From Polynucleobacter sp. 78F-HAINBA (GTDB taxonomy: Bacteria; Pseudomonadota; Gammaproteobacteria; Burkholderiales; Burkholderiaceae): DNA of 64,000 bases. A model generated the notes under the pieces. The model was not told the DNA's origin. It searched no databases and saw nothing but the letters and a program-made list of their open reading frames with translations. Below, piece by piece: positions 25,159 through 34,011 of this stretch (within the stretch, counting starts at the first letter, position 1; every line of letters begins with the position of its first letter). The position numbers and the translations under genes are program-made. Location of the stretch: NCBI RefSeq assembly GCF_018882325.1, contig NZ_JACVOQ010000001.1, forward strand, positions 310,001-374,000, in the 5' to 3' direction.

Positions 25159-25805
25159 GAGAGATTTCTTGTAGAAAAAGTACGCTCAAATATGCGCTGA
25201 ATCTTTGCGCCATCAGTCATTTCTAATTTCACCCTGAATGTCTGTGCACCCGCATCAGATGGCACTACGGTCTGTGTGCTAGCCTGTATAGGCTCGATTG
25301 ATAAACGGTTAATACCATTCATTAAGGTAGTGTTTTGTAAGCGTCCTTGGCGATCCAGAGACTGGCAAATAAGTGAGCCGCCATTCACACGCATACCCTT
25401 GGGAATGCTTGCCTGTCGATCCACCATAAATCCATGTTGAGCTAAATTCTGCTTGCTACGCTCTTGAGTAATAACGTTACCAATGCAATCAAAATCCACC
25501 CCTCGAGAAACTTCATGTTTCACCATAATGGAATCTGAACTTTGAAATCCCACGCCCTTCTGAATTTGAATGAAACTGTATTTTGATTTTTCCATTCTCT
25601 TGGCGCTTAGAGTGGGTGCATTCCGATATCCCGCCATCCGAATAGAACGACCAATCAATTCCAGAGCGCGATCCGCTTCAAGTGCGAGTGATTGGGTTTT
25701 CTCAAGCTCAATTTGTTTGGCGATCAGCTCCCCACTATTTTTTAATAGCGGCCCCACCAAGATAAGACATAGCGCGAATCCAACGAGACATTCCAACAAG
25801 CTCAT
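25155..25805 (-). CDS. pilW: PilW-like minor pilin
   Basis: A 216-residue PilW-type minor pilin. The mature helix MSLLECLVGFALCLILVGPL has the conserved Glu at +5 if the initiator Met is counted as +1. The region ADRALELIGRSIRMAGYRNA (residues about 44-63) is the PilW hallmark. The ATG overlaps the pilV stop by 4 bp, and an in-frame stop lies four codons upstream, so there is no room for the usual leader. Two cysteines (FDCIGN, SLICQS) may pair. Minor pilins of this set prime pilus assembly. Confidence 0.85.
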   Translation of the reverse strand: MSLLECLVGFALCLILVGPLLKNSGELIAKQIELEKTQSLALEADRALELIGRSIRMAGYRNAPTLSAKRMEKSKYSFIQIQKGVGFQSSDSIMVKHEVSRGVDFDCIGNVITQERSKQNLAQHGFMVDRQASIPKGMRVNGGSLICQSLDRQGRLQNTTLMNGINRLSIEPIQASTQTVVPSDAGAQTFRVKLEMTDGAKIQRIFERTFSTRNLS

Positions 25806-26113
25806 TTGAAAGACTTAGTGCGCAAACGCACTTTTGGCATATCCGTTATTGAAACAATTTTTGCTGCTTTGGCTTGGGCAATCTCATGTTGATCTAACTC
25901 TTGATGTATTTGCACGCGCTTTTCCCTTAATTGCCCCATACTCAGCACCAATTTTTGATAGGTATTGCCCAAGCTGATCCAACTGGTCACTACCAAGGTC
26001 ATTGCCACCAGGACCTCTAGCAATACAAAGCCATGACTTTGTCCACCTAATTCATGAACATTAGCGGGTCTCTTGTTCGCTTTCTTGACGGATCCAGGCG
26101 GAATGTTGGGCAT
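25802..26113 (-). CDS. pilV: PilV-like minor pilin
   Basis: A 103-residue protein, first of four overlapping minor pilin genes. A long basic leader of 28 residues ends in Gly28, and the mature helix starts FVLLEVLVAMTLVVTSWISL with Glu at +5, the prepilin peptidase and methylation pattern of PilV. The globular part is short (QLREKRVQIHQELDQHEIAQ), about half of a typical PilV, so it may be a reduced version. It is divergent from ribBA, with 131 bp between them. Confidence 0.82.
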   Translation of the reverse strand: MPNIPPGSVKKANKRPANVHELGGQSHGFVLLEVLVAMTLVVTSWISLGNTYQKLVLSMGQLREKRVQIHQELDQHEIAQAKAAKIVSITDMPKVRLRTKSFK

Positions 26114-26244
26114 GGGCCATTTTCCAAGGTCATATCAAGTGGAAATAGGCTTTAGATGGGCGCTAGTCGTCAGAAAAGCTGGATATTGAGCTAAGGATGC
26201 CAAGTGGGACCCAAAAACCCCTCCTCAGCTTAAAATAGAGGGCT

Positions 26245-27396
26245 ATGCAAAATACTCTCGCCTCCACCGAAGAAATCGTTGCTGACATGAAAGCCGGCAA
26301 GATGGTGATCTTGGTCGATGAAGAAGATCGCGAGAACGAAGGCGATTTAGTACTCGCTGCTGACCATGTCACCCCTGAAGCAGTCAATTTCATGGCCAAA
26401 CATGGTCGTGGACTGATTTGCCTCACTTTGACGCGCGAACGTTGCCAACAAATTAACCTACCTTTGATGGTGCGTGATAACGGCACTTCAATGGGCACGA
26501 ATTTCACAGTCTCAATTGAAGCAGCTAGTGGCGTCACCACCGGAATCTCAGCAGCTGATCGTGCCCACACTATCAAAACTGCGGTTGCCGCTAATGCAAA
26601 GCCCAATGACTTAGTTCAGCCAGGACATATCTTTCCGTTAATGGCGCAGCCAGGTGGCGTATTGATTCGCTCTGGCCACACAGAAGCAGGTTGTGATTTA
26701 GCCGCCATGGCGGGCTGCTCGCCTACCGCCGTCATTTGCGAAATCATGAAAGACGATGGCAGCATGGCACGTTTGCCAGATTTGCTAGAGTTTGCAAAAG
26801 AACATCAATTAAAGATTGGCAGTATTGCAGATCTCATTCAATATCGTAGCCAACATGAAAGCATTGTGGTGCGCGAAGGTGAGCGTGAGTTTGTGACGCC
26901 TTGGGGTAAGTTCCAAGGCATCGTCTATCGCGATACACCAAGCTCATGCATTCACTTAGCTTTGGTTCATGGCAAGCCTTCAGAGAGCACAGAAACTTTA
27001 GTACGTGTACACGAGCCCCTTACAGCATTAGATTTCTTGGATGCCAATGTGAGCACCCATTCTTGGCCACTCGCCCACGCACTACAAAAACTTGCTTCAT
27101 CACCGGCTGGTGTCGCTGTTTTACTCAATGCATCTGGCATTGCCGCTCCCGGCGATGCAGATTGGCTGGCGCAGTTTCACAAGCTCAATGGTACGCACTC
27201 AGAAAATACCGAGACACCGCCGGCTCGCAAAACCGATTTCCGCACTTACGGTATCGGCGCGCAAATCCTCAAAGATCTGGGCGTAGGAAAAATGCGTTTG
27301 CTAGCCAATCCAAGTCCAGTACCAAGCCTATCTGGATATAAGCTGGAAGTGACTGGCTACACCCCTTTTGCATCTAATCTTGAATCGAATTTATAA
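26245..27396 (+). CDS. ribBA: RibB (DHBP synthase) fused to a degenerate GTP cyclohydrolase II domain
   Basis: N-terminal residues 1-205 form 3,4-dihydroxy-2-butanone-4-phosphate synthase, which converts ribulose-5-phosphate for lumazine synthesis: [33 protein letters not shown] and [17 protein letters not shown] are intact. The C-terminal half resembles GTP cyclohydrolase II ([41 protein letters not shown]). It has lost the zinc cysteines of the normal LTGD..CDCG segment and the RQEGRGIGL-like catalytic loop. It should therefore act only as RibB, as in the RibBX group, and a working RibA must be encoded elsewhere. Operon with ribH and nusB. Confidence 0.93.
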   Translation: MQNTLASTEEIVADMKAGKMVILVDEEDRENEGDLVLAADHVTPEAVNFMAKHGRGLICLTLTRERCQQINLPLMVRDNGTSMGTNFTVSIEAASGVTTGISAADRAHTIKTAVAANAKPNDLVQPGHIFPLMAQPGGVLIRSGHTEAGCDLAAMAGCSPTAVICEIMKDDGSMARLPDLLEFAKEHQLKIGSIADLIQYRSQHESIVVREGEREFVTPWGKFQGIVYRDTPSSCIHLALVHGKPSESTETLVRVHEPLTALDFLDANVSTHSWPLAHALQKLASSPAGVAVLLNASGIAAPGDADWLAQFHKLNGTHSENTETPPARKTDFRTYGIGAQILKDLGVGKMRLLANPSPVPSLSGYKLEVTGYTPFASNLESNL

Positions 27397-27413
27397 GTTA
27401 TTCCGAAAGCATC

Positions 27414-27929
27414 ATGAATACATCAAACAATGAATCCGCAGTAGGCGTATTGGCTAGCGATCTAAATGGTCAAGACTTACGGGTTGGCATTGTGCAAGCG
27501 CGCTTTAATGAAGAACACTGCGTTGCACTCACTACTGCATGTATTGAAGAACTCATCAAGTTAGGCGTCTCTCAATCTGATATCAAGTTAGTCACTGTGC
27601 CGGGCGCATTAGAAATTCCATTTGCACTGCAAAAGTTAGCTGAAACAGGTGAGTTCGATGGCTTGGTTGCGCTAGGCGCCATCATCCGTGGCGAGACTTA
27701 TCACTTTGAACTCGTGTCGAATGAATCTGGTGCTGGCATCACCCGTGTTTGCCTAGAGTCTGGATTACCAATCGCGAATGGCGTCCTCACCTGCGAGACA
27801 GATGAGCAGGCTCAGGTTCGCGTTCAAGTAAAGGGTGCCGATTGCGCAAAAGCCGTAGTTGAAATGGCCAACTTAGCATTAGCCCTCACACCAGACATTG
27901 ATTTTGAAATCAATCCTAGCGAAGAATAA
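27414..27929 (+). CDS. ribH: 6,7-dimethyl-8-ribityllumazine synthase
   Basis: Joins the four-carbon unit from RibB with the pyrimidine from RibD to form lumazine. The 171-residue enzyme has [12 protein letters not shown] near the start, [29 protein letters not shown] and [14 protein letters not shown], all standard active-site segments. The N-terminal 20 residues are extra and probably flexible. It follows ribBA by 17 bp and precedes nusB by 8 bp. Confidence 0.97.
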   Translation: MNTSNNESAVGVLASDLNGQDLRVGIVQARFNEEHCVALTTACIEELIKLGVSQSDIKLVTVPGALEIPFALQKLAETGEFDGLVALGAIIRGETYHFELVSNESGAGITRVCLESGLPIANGVLTCETDEQAQVRVQVKGADCAKAVVEMANLALALTPDIDFEINPSEE

Positions 27930-27937
27930 AGATTGAT

Positions 27938-28432
27938 ATGACTAAAACCCCTGCAACTGCACAAGCCCCTGTAGCTAGCGCACCAAAGCGCTCCCTCACA
28001 CCACGTCGCCGTGCTCGTGAATACGCCTTACAGGGCGTCTATCAAAGCCTGGTGATGCGTCGCGCAGGTAGCCTGCCAAATGCCGCAGCCATCGCCAAAC
28101 AGTTAGCTGAAGATCCTGGCTTTCGTCGCTGCCAGCATGACTTGTTTCAGGGCATCTTTGCTGGCGTATTAGAACGTACAGATGAACTCGAAGGCATCAT
28201 CACTCCTGCGCTAGATCGCCCTATTAATGAGCTCTCACCTGTAGAGCATGCCGCTTTGTTAATTGGCGTGTATGAACTGGCTATGGATTTATCTGTGCCA
28301 TACAAAGTGGCTATCAATGAGGCTGTAGAACTTGCCAAGACCTTTGGCGGTACCGATGGCCATAAATACGTCAACGGCGTACTAGACCTCTTAGCTCAAA
28401 AACTCCGCAGTACAGAGATTCAGGCAGGCTAA
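27938..28432 (+). CDS. nusB: Transcription antitermination factor NusB
   Basis: Binds boxA RNA with S10 for rRNA antitermination. The 164 residues comprise an unstructured basic start (TPATAQAPVASAPKRSLTPR), then the all-helical NusB fold: RRRAREYALQGVYQSLVM, LSPVEHAALLIGVYEL, and VPYKVAINEAVELAKTFGG ending in KYVNGVLDLLA. Position after ribH is conserved in proteobacteria. A good intrinsic terminator follows at 28469. Confidence 0.97.
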   Translation: MTKTPATAQAPVASAPKRSLTPRRRAREYALQGVYQSLVMRRAGSLPNAAAIAKQLAEDPGFRRCQHDLFQGIFAGVLERTDELEGIITPALDRPINELSPVEHAALLIGVYELAMDLSVPYKVAINEAVELAKTFGGTDGHKYVNGVLDLLAQKLRSTEIQAG

Positions 28433-28468
28433 GTCAAGATGAGCTAATCCGTCTAAAGACAGCCCACC

Positions 28469-28503
28469 AACCCCTGCACTCCTTTCAGAGTCCAGGGGTT
28501 TTT
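28469..28503 (+). terminator. Intrinsic terminator of ribBA-ribH-nusB
   Basis: Stem AACCCCTG (28469-28476) pairs with CAGGGGTT (28493-28500), and an inner ACTC/GAGT pair extends it. The loop is CTTTCA and a run of five Ts closes the site. It lies 36 bp after the nusB stop and ends the riboflavin operon. Confidence 0.85.
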
Positions 28504-28592
28504 CATTACCTTTGCTTGAGGGATAAAATTAATTGATCAAATACATTAAGCTACTAAACATCAATAGCTAGAACGATTTTGGAGACTTTGTC

Positions 28593-30065
28593 ATGCAAAA
28601 GATAGATATTCGTAAGTTACTCAAAGATCCAAGCCTTTTTAAAGAAGAGGCCTTCATTAACGGTGGTTGGGTAAAGACTGCCAATACCTTCGCAGTGACC
28701 AATCCAGCTACCGGCGAAGAAATTGCTCAAGTAAGCAATCTTGAGCCAAAAGATGCAGAGCTAGCCATCCAGGCTGCAGAGAGCGCTTTCCAAGAATGGA
28801 AAAGTAAAACTGCCAAAGAACGCGCTAGCGTCATGCGCAAATGGTTTGATCTTGTTATTCAAAATACGCAAGACCTGGCCACCCTCATGACCCTAGAGCA
28901 AGGCAAGCCCTTAGTGGAGGCAGCCGGTGAAGTAGCCTACGGCGCCTCATTTATTGAATGGTTTGCAGAGGAAGCAAAACGCGTAGCAGGCTCTATTCCA
29001 AGTACGACATGGAGTGATAAACGCCTCATCGTCATGAAGCAACCGATTGGTGTCTGCGTGGCGATTACGCCCTGGAATTTTCCAATTGCGATGATTACCC
29101 GCAAGATTGCACCAGCAATGGCTGCAGGTTGCACGATTGTTATCAAACCAGCTGAGCTAACTCCACTGTCCGCCTTGGCTCTAGCTGAACTTGCACAGCG
29201 CGCTGGTGTCCCAGCTGGCGTGGTCAACATTCTGACGGCAGATGCCGATCAATCGATTGCGATTGGTAAAACGCTCTGTGCTTCACCTGTAGTGCGTCAC
29301 CTCTCATTTACTGGCTCCACAGAAGTGGGTCGCATTTTGATGGCGCAGTGCGCGCCTACCGTAAAAAAATTAGCACTCGAGCTTGGTGGTCATGCGCCTT
29401 TCATTGTGTTTGAAGATGCAGATATCGATGCAGCAGTCTCTGGTGCAATGGCATCTAAGTATCGTAATTCTGGTCAAACCTGTGTTTGCGCAAATCGCTT
29501 CTATGTACACAAGAATGTCCTCGATCAATTTGTGGAGAAGTTTGCTAAAGCCATTCAAGTGATTAAGGTGGGTAACGGCATGGAAGCCGGCACTACTCAA
29601 GGCCCGCTGATTGAACAAGCAGCACTAGAGAAGGTGGAGAAACATATGGCTGATGCGCTTAGCAAAGGCGCAAAGCTCATTAGCGGCGGAAAGCGATCTT
29701 CCTTGGGCGGCACTTTCTATGAGCCAACGATTTTGTCTAATGTCACTAATGACATGCTCATTACTTATGAGGAAACCTTTGGCCCAGTAGCCCCCATCAT
29801 TGCCTTTGAAAGTGATGAGGAAGCAATAAGATTGGCGAACAATAGCCAATTTGGATTAGCCTCCTACTTTTACAGCCGAGATATTGGTCGCATCTGGAAG
29901 GCGGCTGAAGCATTGGAGTACGGCATTGTGGGAGTGAACTCAGGAATCATCTCTAATGAAGTGGGTCCATTTGGAGGGGTAAAGCAATCGGGCTTAGGGC
30001 GTGAAGGGAGCATCTACGGCATGGATGAGTATCTTGAGCTCAAGTACGTTTGCTTGGGACTGTAA
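28593..30065 (+). CDS. gabD: NAD(P)-dependent succinate-semialdehyde dehydrogenase
   Basis: Aldehyde dehydrogenase family enzyme, 490 residues, closest in style to GabD, which oxidises succinate semialdehyde to succinate in GABA use. Motifs: ITPWNFPIAMITRKIAPAMA, the Rossmann segment LSFTGSTEVGRILM, the general base Glu in KLALELGGHAPFIVFEDAD, and the catalytic Cys in YRNSGQTCVCANRFYVH. The Phe-Gly-Gly-Val-Lys-Gln-Ser-Gly C-terminal pattern is intact. It is a single-gene unit between two terminators. No gabT or transporter lies beside it, so the physiological substrate is by family only. Confidence 0.9.
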   Translation: MQKIDIRKLLKDPSLFKEEAFINGGWVKTANTFAVTNPATGEEIAQVSNLEPKDAELAIQAAESAFQEWKSKTAKERASVMRKWFDLVIQNTQDLATLMTLEQGKPLVEAAGEVAYGASFIEWFAEEAKRVAGSIPSTTWSDKRLIVMKQPIGVCVAITPWNFPIAMITRKIAPAMAAGCTIVIKPAELTPLSALALAELAQRAGVPAGVVNILTADADQSIAIGKTLCASPVVRHLSFTGSTEVGRILMAQCAPTVKKLALELGGHAPFIVFEDADIDAAVSGAMASKYRNSGQTCVCANRFYVHKNVLDQFVEKFAKAIQVIKVGNGMEAGTTQGPLIEQAALEKVEKHMADALSKGAKLISGGKRSSLGGTFYEPTILSNVTNDMLITYEETFGPVAPIIAFESDEEAIRLANNSQFGLASYFYSRDIGRIWKAAEALEYGIVGVNSGIISNEVGPFGGVKQSGLGREGSIYGMDEYLELKYVCLGL

Positions 30066-30093
30066 GAGCAAGGATTACGGCAGCAAATCAATC

Positions 30094-30125
30094 AAGCCGC
30101 TTAATAGCGGCTTTATTTCTTTTTG
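30094..30125. terminator. Terminator between gabD and trmB
   Basis: AAGCCGC (30094-30100), loop TTAATA, GCGGCTT (30107-30113), followed by TATTTCTTTTT on the plus strand. It ends the gabD message. The stem overlaps the last codon of convergent trmB by a few bases; on the minus strand the T-run is weaker. Confidence 0.75.
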
Positions 30126-30952
30126 TAAACCAAATCCCAAACTCCATGACCCAGCTTAATGCCGCGGTTCTCAAACTTGGTAATCGGTCGGTAAGCGGGT
30201 CTCTCTACGTATCCCGGATGCTGAGCGCTGAGCTGCTCTAGCGTAGGCCTGAATTCTTTTGAATCTTCAGATTTAGCTACATCTTCCGCTGTGAATGTCT
30301 CTACCTGCACTTGCTCGGAAGATGTATTAACAAGGGCTGATTCTGCATTTAATACCAAGAGCATTTGCTCGGCATAGTTATGCCAGTCGGTAGCCAAATG
30401 TAAATAGGCGCCAGGCTTGAGGCGTGAGACTAACAACTTCACAAACTCCGCCTGAATCAGACGACGCTTGTGATGACGCTTCTTATGCCAAGGATCTGCA
30501 AAATAAATATGAATGCCATCCAAAGAATTTGGGGCAAGCATCTTCTCCAGTACCTCAACCGCATCATGCCGAATCAATCGCAAATTAGTGAGATTGTTCT
30601 CGCCAATTAATTTCAGCAAAGCACCCACACCCGGTGGGTGTACTTCGATCGCCAAAAAATCATCTTCAGCGCGTAAAGCAGCAATTTTGGCAGTCGTCTC
30701 GCCCATCCCAAAACCAATCTCTAATATCTTAGGATGCGATGAACCATTGAATGCCTGCGGAAGATCTAATACCGTATCTTGAAACGGCACCAAGAACTGA
30801 GGACCTAAGTCATCGATGGCGCGCTGCTGACCAGCGGTTGTTCTGCCAGCCCTCAATACAAATGAGCGGATACGATCTGTTCTAGGAAAAGTCACTGTAG
30901 CAATACCTTTATTTTGGGAATGGAGTGTTCCACCCTGCTGAGCGATAGGCAT
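30113..30952 (-). CDS. trmB: tRNA (guanine-N7)-methyltransferase TrmB
   Basis: Methylates G46 of tRNA with SAM. The core begins at [20 protein letters not shown]. The SAM site is [20 protein letters not shown], and [18 protein letters not shown] carries the active-site Asp-Pro-Trp motif. A tail with [18 protein letters not shown] closes the enzyme. The start is uncertain: the ATG at 30952 (and a GTG at 30964) would overlap the upstream DUF2721 gene by over 40 bp, while a GTG at 30895 with AAGG upstream would avoid any overlap. Function is clear. Confidence 0.95.
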   Translation of the reverse strand: MPIAQQGGTLHSQNKGIATVTFPRTDRIRSFVLRAGRTTAGQQRAIDDLGPQFLVPFQDTVLDLPQAFNGSSHPKILEIGFGMGETTAKIAALRAEDDFLAIEVHPPGVGALLKLIGENNLTNLRLIRHDAVEVLEKMLAPNSLDGIHIYFADPWHKKRHHKRRLIQAEFVKLLVSRLKPGAYLHLATDWHNYAEQMLLVLNAESALVNTSSEQVQVETFTAEDVAKSEDSKEFRPTLEQLSAQHPGYVERPAYRPITKFENRGIKLGHGVWDLVYKKK

Positions 30953-31367
30953 AGACCACTTCACCTAAAACGATAGATAAGGATGTCATGAATGATATGA
31001 GACCAAGCACAAATGTCCAAATCACATAAGTAGCCTGCAAGGAACGCACGGCACCGGCTTGGAAGAAAAATAACTCTAAGACTGTTAAAGAAATAAATAC
31101 ACCACTTAAGACATCAAAAAAGATGGCAGCCGTACAAAGACGACCGCGTACCTTTGCCTCATTCGCCTCTTTCATCATATGCTTTAGGATGTCTGGATCC
31201 TGAATTCCGCCCTCCTGAATTCGGTGCTGAATAGCGCGCATACGATCTACTGATCGTGCTAAGCGGGCAGAGATCGCATTAATTAAGGTGGCTACTGCAG
31301 TTAATAAAAATACTGGGGCTAATGCCAGTTGAATGTTATTAGTAATAGCGTCAATCGATACATCCAT
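30909..31367 (-). CDS. DUF2721 family membrane protein
   Basis: A 152-residue protein with three membrane helices: about residues 15-33, 80-103 and 112-135. The segment [20 protein letters not shown] after helix 1 is the DUF2721 signature. A long cytoplasmic helix separates helices 1 and 2. The family has no established function. It lies upstream of trmB on the same strand and 41 bp after uppP. Confidence 0.85.
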   Translation of the reverse strand: MDVSIDAITNNIQLALAPVFLLTAVATLINAISARLARSVDRMRAIQHRIQEGGIQDPDILKHMMKEANEAKVRGRLCTAAIFFDVLSGVFISLTVLELFFFQAGAVRSLQATYVIWTFVLGLISFMTSLSIVLGEVVYAYRSAGWNTPFPK

Positions 31368-31408
31368 ATTTATTCCAATCTACGTCTATTAAATTTCATT
31401 GATTTAAA

Positions 31409-32260
31409 TTAGTGAGACCAAGCCACGAGACCGGTGTATGCACTTACCAATACCAGCACACCAAAGACAATTCGATACCAGGCGAATGGAATGAAATTAT
31501 GTCCAGCGACATAATGAATCAACCAGCGTACACAAATAAAAGCAGAGATAAAGGCGGCGATAAAGCCCACCACAATTGCTAAAGTAAAGTCACCAGATAA
31601 GGACACTGGATTTTTCCAAAGCTTGAGAAGTTCGTAAGCAGTTGCACCACCGATCACGGGAATTGCTAGGAAGAAAGAAAACTCGGTCGCCACTGCACGA
31701 GACAAACCAAATAACATACCGCCAATAATGGTTGCGCCCGAACGAGAGGTTCCCGGAATCAATGCGGCACATTGAGCAAGGCCAACCTTCAGCGCATCTG
31801 AAGGGGTTAAATCATCAACTGACTGAATATGAGACTTAAGCGGCGAATGCATCAGTTTGGTTTGACGGCGTTCAGCCCAAAAAATGACCAACGCACCCAA
31901 TATAAAAGCACTTGCTACCGGGATAGGAGCAAACAATACCGCTTTAATGTGCTTGCCAAATACAAACGCCAAGCCCAATGCCGGAATGGAGGCAATCAGG
32001 AGATTGAGAATAAAACGACGGGAAATCGCGCTACTTTTGACAGTAGAGGCGACTTTCCAGAGCTTTTCACGAAACTCCCAGCAAACCGCCAAAATGGCTC
32101 CAAACTGAATGATGACTTCGAAGGCCTTGCCCCGTTCGTCATTGAAGTCGAGTAAATCACCCACCAAAATGAGATGTCCCGTGCTAGAGATGGGCAAAAA
32201 CTCTGTTAAGCCTTCCACTACCCCCAGTATTAAGGCCTTGCCTAGCAAAATTAGATCCAT
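31409..32260 (-). CDS. uppP: Undecaprenyl-diphosphatase UppP (BacA)
   Basis: Integral membrane phosphatase that recycles undecaprenyl diphosphate to the monophosphate carrier used for peptidoglycan and O-antigen. The 283-residue protein has about eight membrane helices. Its two active-site motifs are [20 protein letters not shown] (residues about 13-32) and [18 protein letters not shown] near 168. Loss of the carrier causes bacitracin sensitivity in other species. It is divergent from the TolC-family gene. Confidence 0.96.
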   Translation of the reverse strand: MDLILLGKALILGVVEGLTEFLPISSTGHLILVGDLLDFNDERGKAFEVIIQFGAILAVCWEFREKLWKVASTVKSSAISRRFILNLLIASIPALGLAFVFGKHIKAVLFAPIPVASAFILGALVIFWAERRQTKLMHSPLKSHIQSVDDLTPSDALKVGLAQCAALIPGTSRSGATIIGGMLFGLSRAVATEFSFFLAIPVIGGATAYELLKLWKNPVSLSGDFTLAIVVGFIAAFISAFICVRWLIHYVAGHNFIPFAWYRIVFGVLVLVSAYTGLVAWSH

Positions 32261-32381
32261 AATCGCAATTTTATAGATAGATCAAACCCTTGGAGGGGAT
32301 TTGGCAAAATGGTAACCAATTAAGGCGTTATACACAAATAAGCCTTAAACTTCATGGCACATAAAAACGTATCTGAATGAG

Positions 32382-33992
32382 ATGAACCCGCCCCGCTTTC
32401 GCCTTTCGAAACTCAGCACCTTAGGTTTACTCCTAAGCCAGGCGCTCGGACTCAGCTTCATCTCACCAAGCACCTTTGCACAAAGCGCTAATGGGGCCAA
32501 GCCTTCATTGCCAACCCCCATGAGTGCACAGTCCTTAGTGGGCCTAGATATGCCACCTCAAATGGTGATCGCCCCAAAACCAGCCATACCCAGTAGCCCA
32601 GCACCCTCAAACCTGAGTGGAAATGCTGCCAACGTTGGGCAAGCTTCAGATCTGATTCGTCTCTATCAAGAGGCAGCATTTAGCGATCCCGTCTTAAATG
32701 CTGCGCGCTTTAACTATCAAGCCAGCAAAGAACTCTATTGGCAGGGTTTGTCACTCTTATTGCCACAAGCTACAGCCGTTCCTGGTGGGACTCGCTACTA
32801 TCAACATACCGCAGGTAATCAACCGGCTAACTCGTATTCAGGTTCGCGGGTGTACGACCAAAAAAACTATACCGTCACCCTCACTCAACCTGTCTTCAAT
32901 ATGGCAGCATTTGAGGCATTTAAACAAGGCGACCTCAATACCAAAATTGCCGACATGCGCTTTTACTTAGCGCAGCAAGATTTAATCATTCGCGTATCCC
33001 AGGCCTACTTCGATGCACTCACTAGCCAAGATAACGTAGAGCTCTATCGGAATAAAAAAGGATTAATTAAGCAACAACTAGAAATTGCTCAAGCCAAGTT
33101 TGATACTGGACTAGCAACTATTGTTGACGTTAATACCGCACAAGCAGCCCTAGACCTTGCTAACTCTCAAGAAATTGCTGCTCAAGCCGATCTGATTGTT
33201 AAGAGAGGTGTCTTAGAGCAATTAGTGGGCCACCCTGTCGGCGCTCTAAAGCCACTTATCAAAGAGGCTAAGATTGATGGGGTTCTCAAAGACCCTCGCT
33301 CTAAGTCAAAAGATGGCAATGGGATTCCAATTGCAGATAGCGTTAATCCTCAGCTACCCAAAGGGCAAACTTTGGAAGACTGGATCAACCAAGCAGAGAC
33401 CGCAAACTTTAATGTGCTTGCTGGCCAACTATCTGTCAACTTAGCCGAAAGTACTTATAAAGCCTCGCAAGCGCTGAACTATCCCTCTCTGAATTTCGTG
33501 GGCACAGCGGGTTACAACACATCCAATGGAACGGCCAATAGCTTAACCCCGTCACAAACAAATATTTATAACAACACGATCGCCTTACAGATGACTATCC
33601 CATTGGTCTCTGGTGGATACAACAGCTCACTCATTCGTCAAAACGCAGCATTGCTAGACGCTGCTAAAGCAAACTATGACAATGCACGCCGTACCGCGGC
33701 CCAAAGTACCCGTGCAGCATTTACTGGCTTCTATGGCGGACTGGCAAGTGTTAAAGCCTACGAGGCTGCAGAACGCTCATCCACTTCGGCGCTTGAATCT
33801 AGCAAGCTCGGATTTCAGGTGGGAACTTTGATCAACATTGATGTGTTGATCGCATTAGATACCGTGATCACCACCCGCTCACAATTACAGCAGGCTCGCT
33901 ACAACACGATTCTCAATGCCATTAAGCTAAAAGCCCATGCAGCAGCACTATCAGATGAAGATCTAGTTGCTATCAATACTTTGCTGCGCTAA
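32382..33992 (+). CDS. TolC-family outer-membrane efflux/secretion channel
   Basis: A 536-residue outer-membrane protein with a signal peptide (LLLSQALGLSFISPSTFAQS). A Pro/Ala-rich linker (to about residue 85) follows, then two outer-membrane-efflux-protein repeats: DLIRLYQEAAFSDPVLNAAR with FDTGLATIVDVNTAQAALDL, and FNVLAGQLSVNLAESTYKAS with LGFQVGTLINIDVLIALD. These match TolC, the channel for type I secretion and tripartite efflux. No inner-membrane pump or adaptor is adjacent, so its partners are elsewhere. The N-terminal linker is longer than in E. coli TolC. Confidence 0.9.
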   Translation: MNPPRFRLSKLSTLGLLLSQALGLSFISPSTFAQSANGAKPSLPTPMSAQSLVGLDMPPQMVIAPKPAIPSSPAPSNLSGNAANVGQASDLIRLYQEAAFSDPVLNAARFNYQASKELYWQGLSLLLPQATAVPGGTRYYQHTAGNQPANSYSGSRVYDQKNYTVTLTQPVFNMAAFEAFKQGDLNTKIADMRFYLAQQDLIIRVSQAYFDALTSQDNVELYRNKKGLIKQQLEIAQAKFDTGLATIVDVNTAQAALDLANSQEIAAQADLIVKRGVLEQLVGHPVGALKPLIKEAKIDGVLKDPRSKSKDGNGIPIADSVNPQLPKGQTLEDWINQAETANFNVLAGQLSVNLAESTYKASQALNYPSLNFVGTAGYNTSNGTANSLTPSQTNIYNNTIALQMTIPLVSGGYNSSLIRQNAALLDAAKANYDNARRTAAQSTRAAFTGFYGGLASVKAYEAAERSSTSALESSKLGFQVGTLINIDVLIALDTVITTRSQLQQARYNTILNAIKLKAHAAALSDEDLVAINTLLR

Positions 33993-34011
33993 AAAAATAA
34001 TCAGTAAATAT

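Noticed and set aside
26114-26244. Possible FMN riboswitch before ribBA
   Set aside because: Only 131 bp are available and none of the conserved FMN-element segments could be found; nothing resembling the multi-stem structure is visible.
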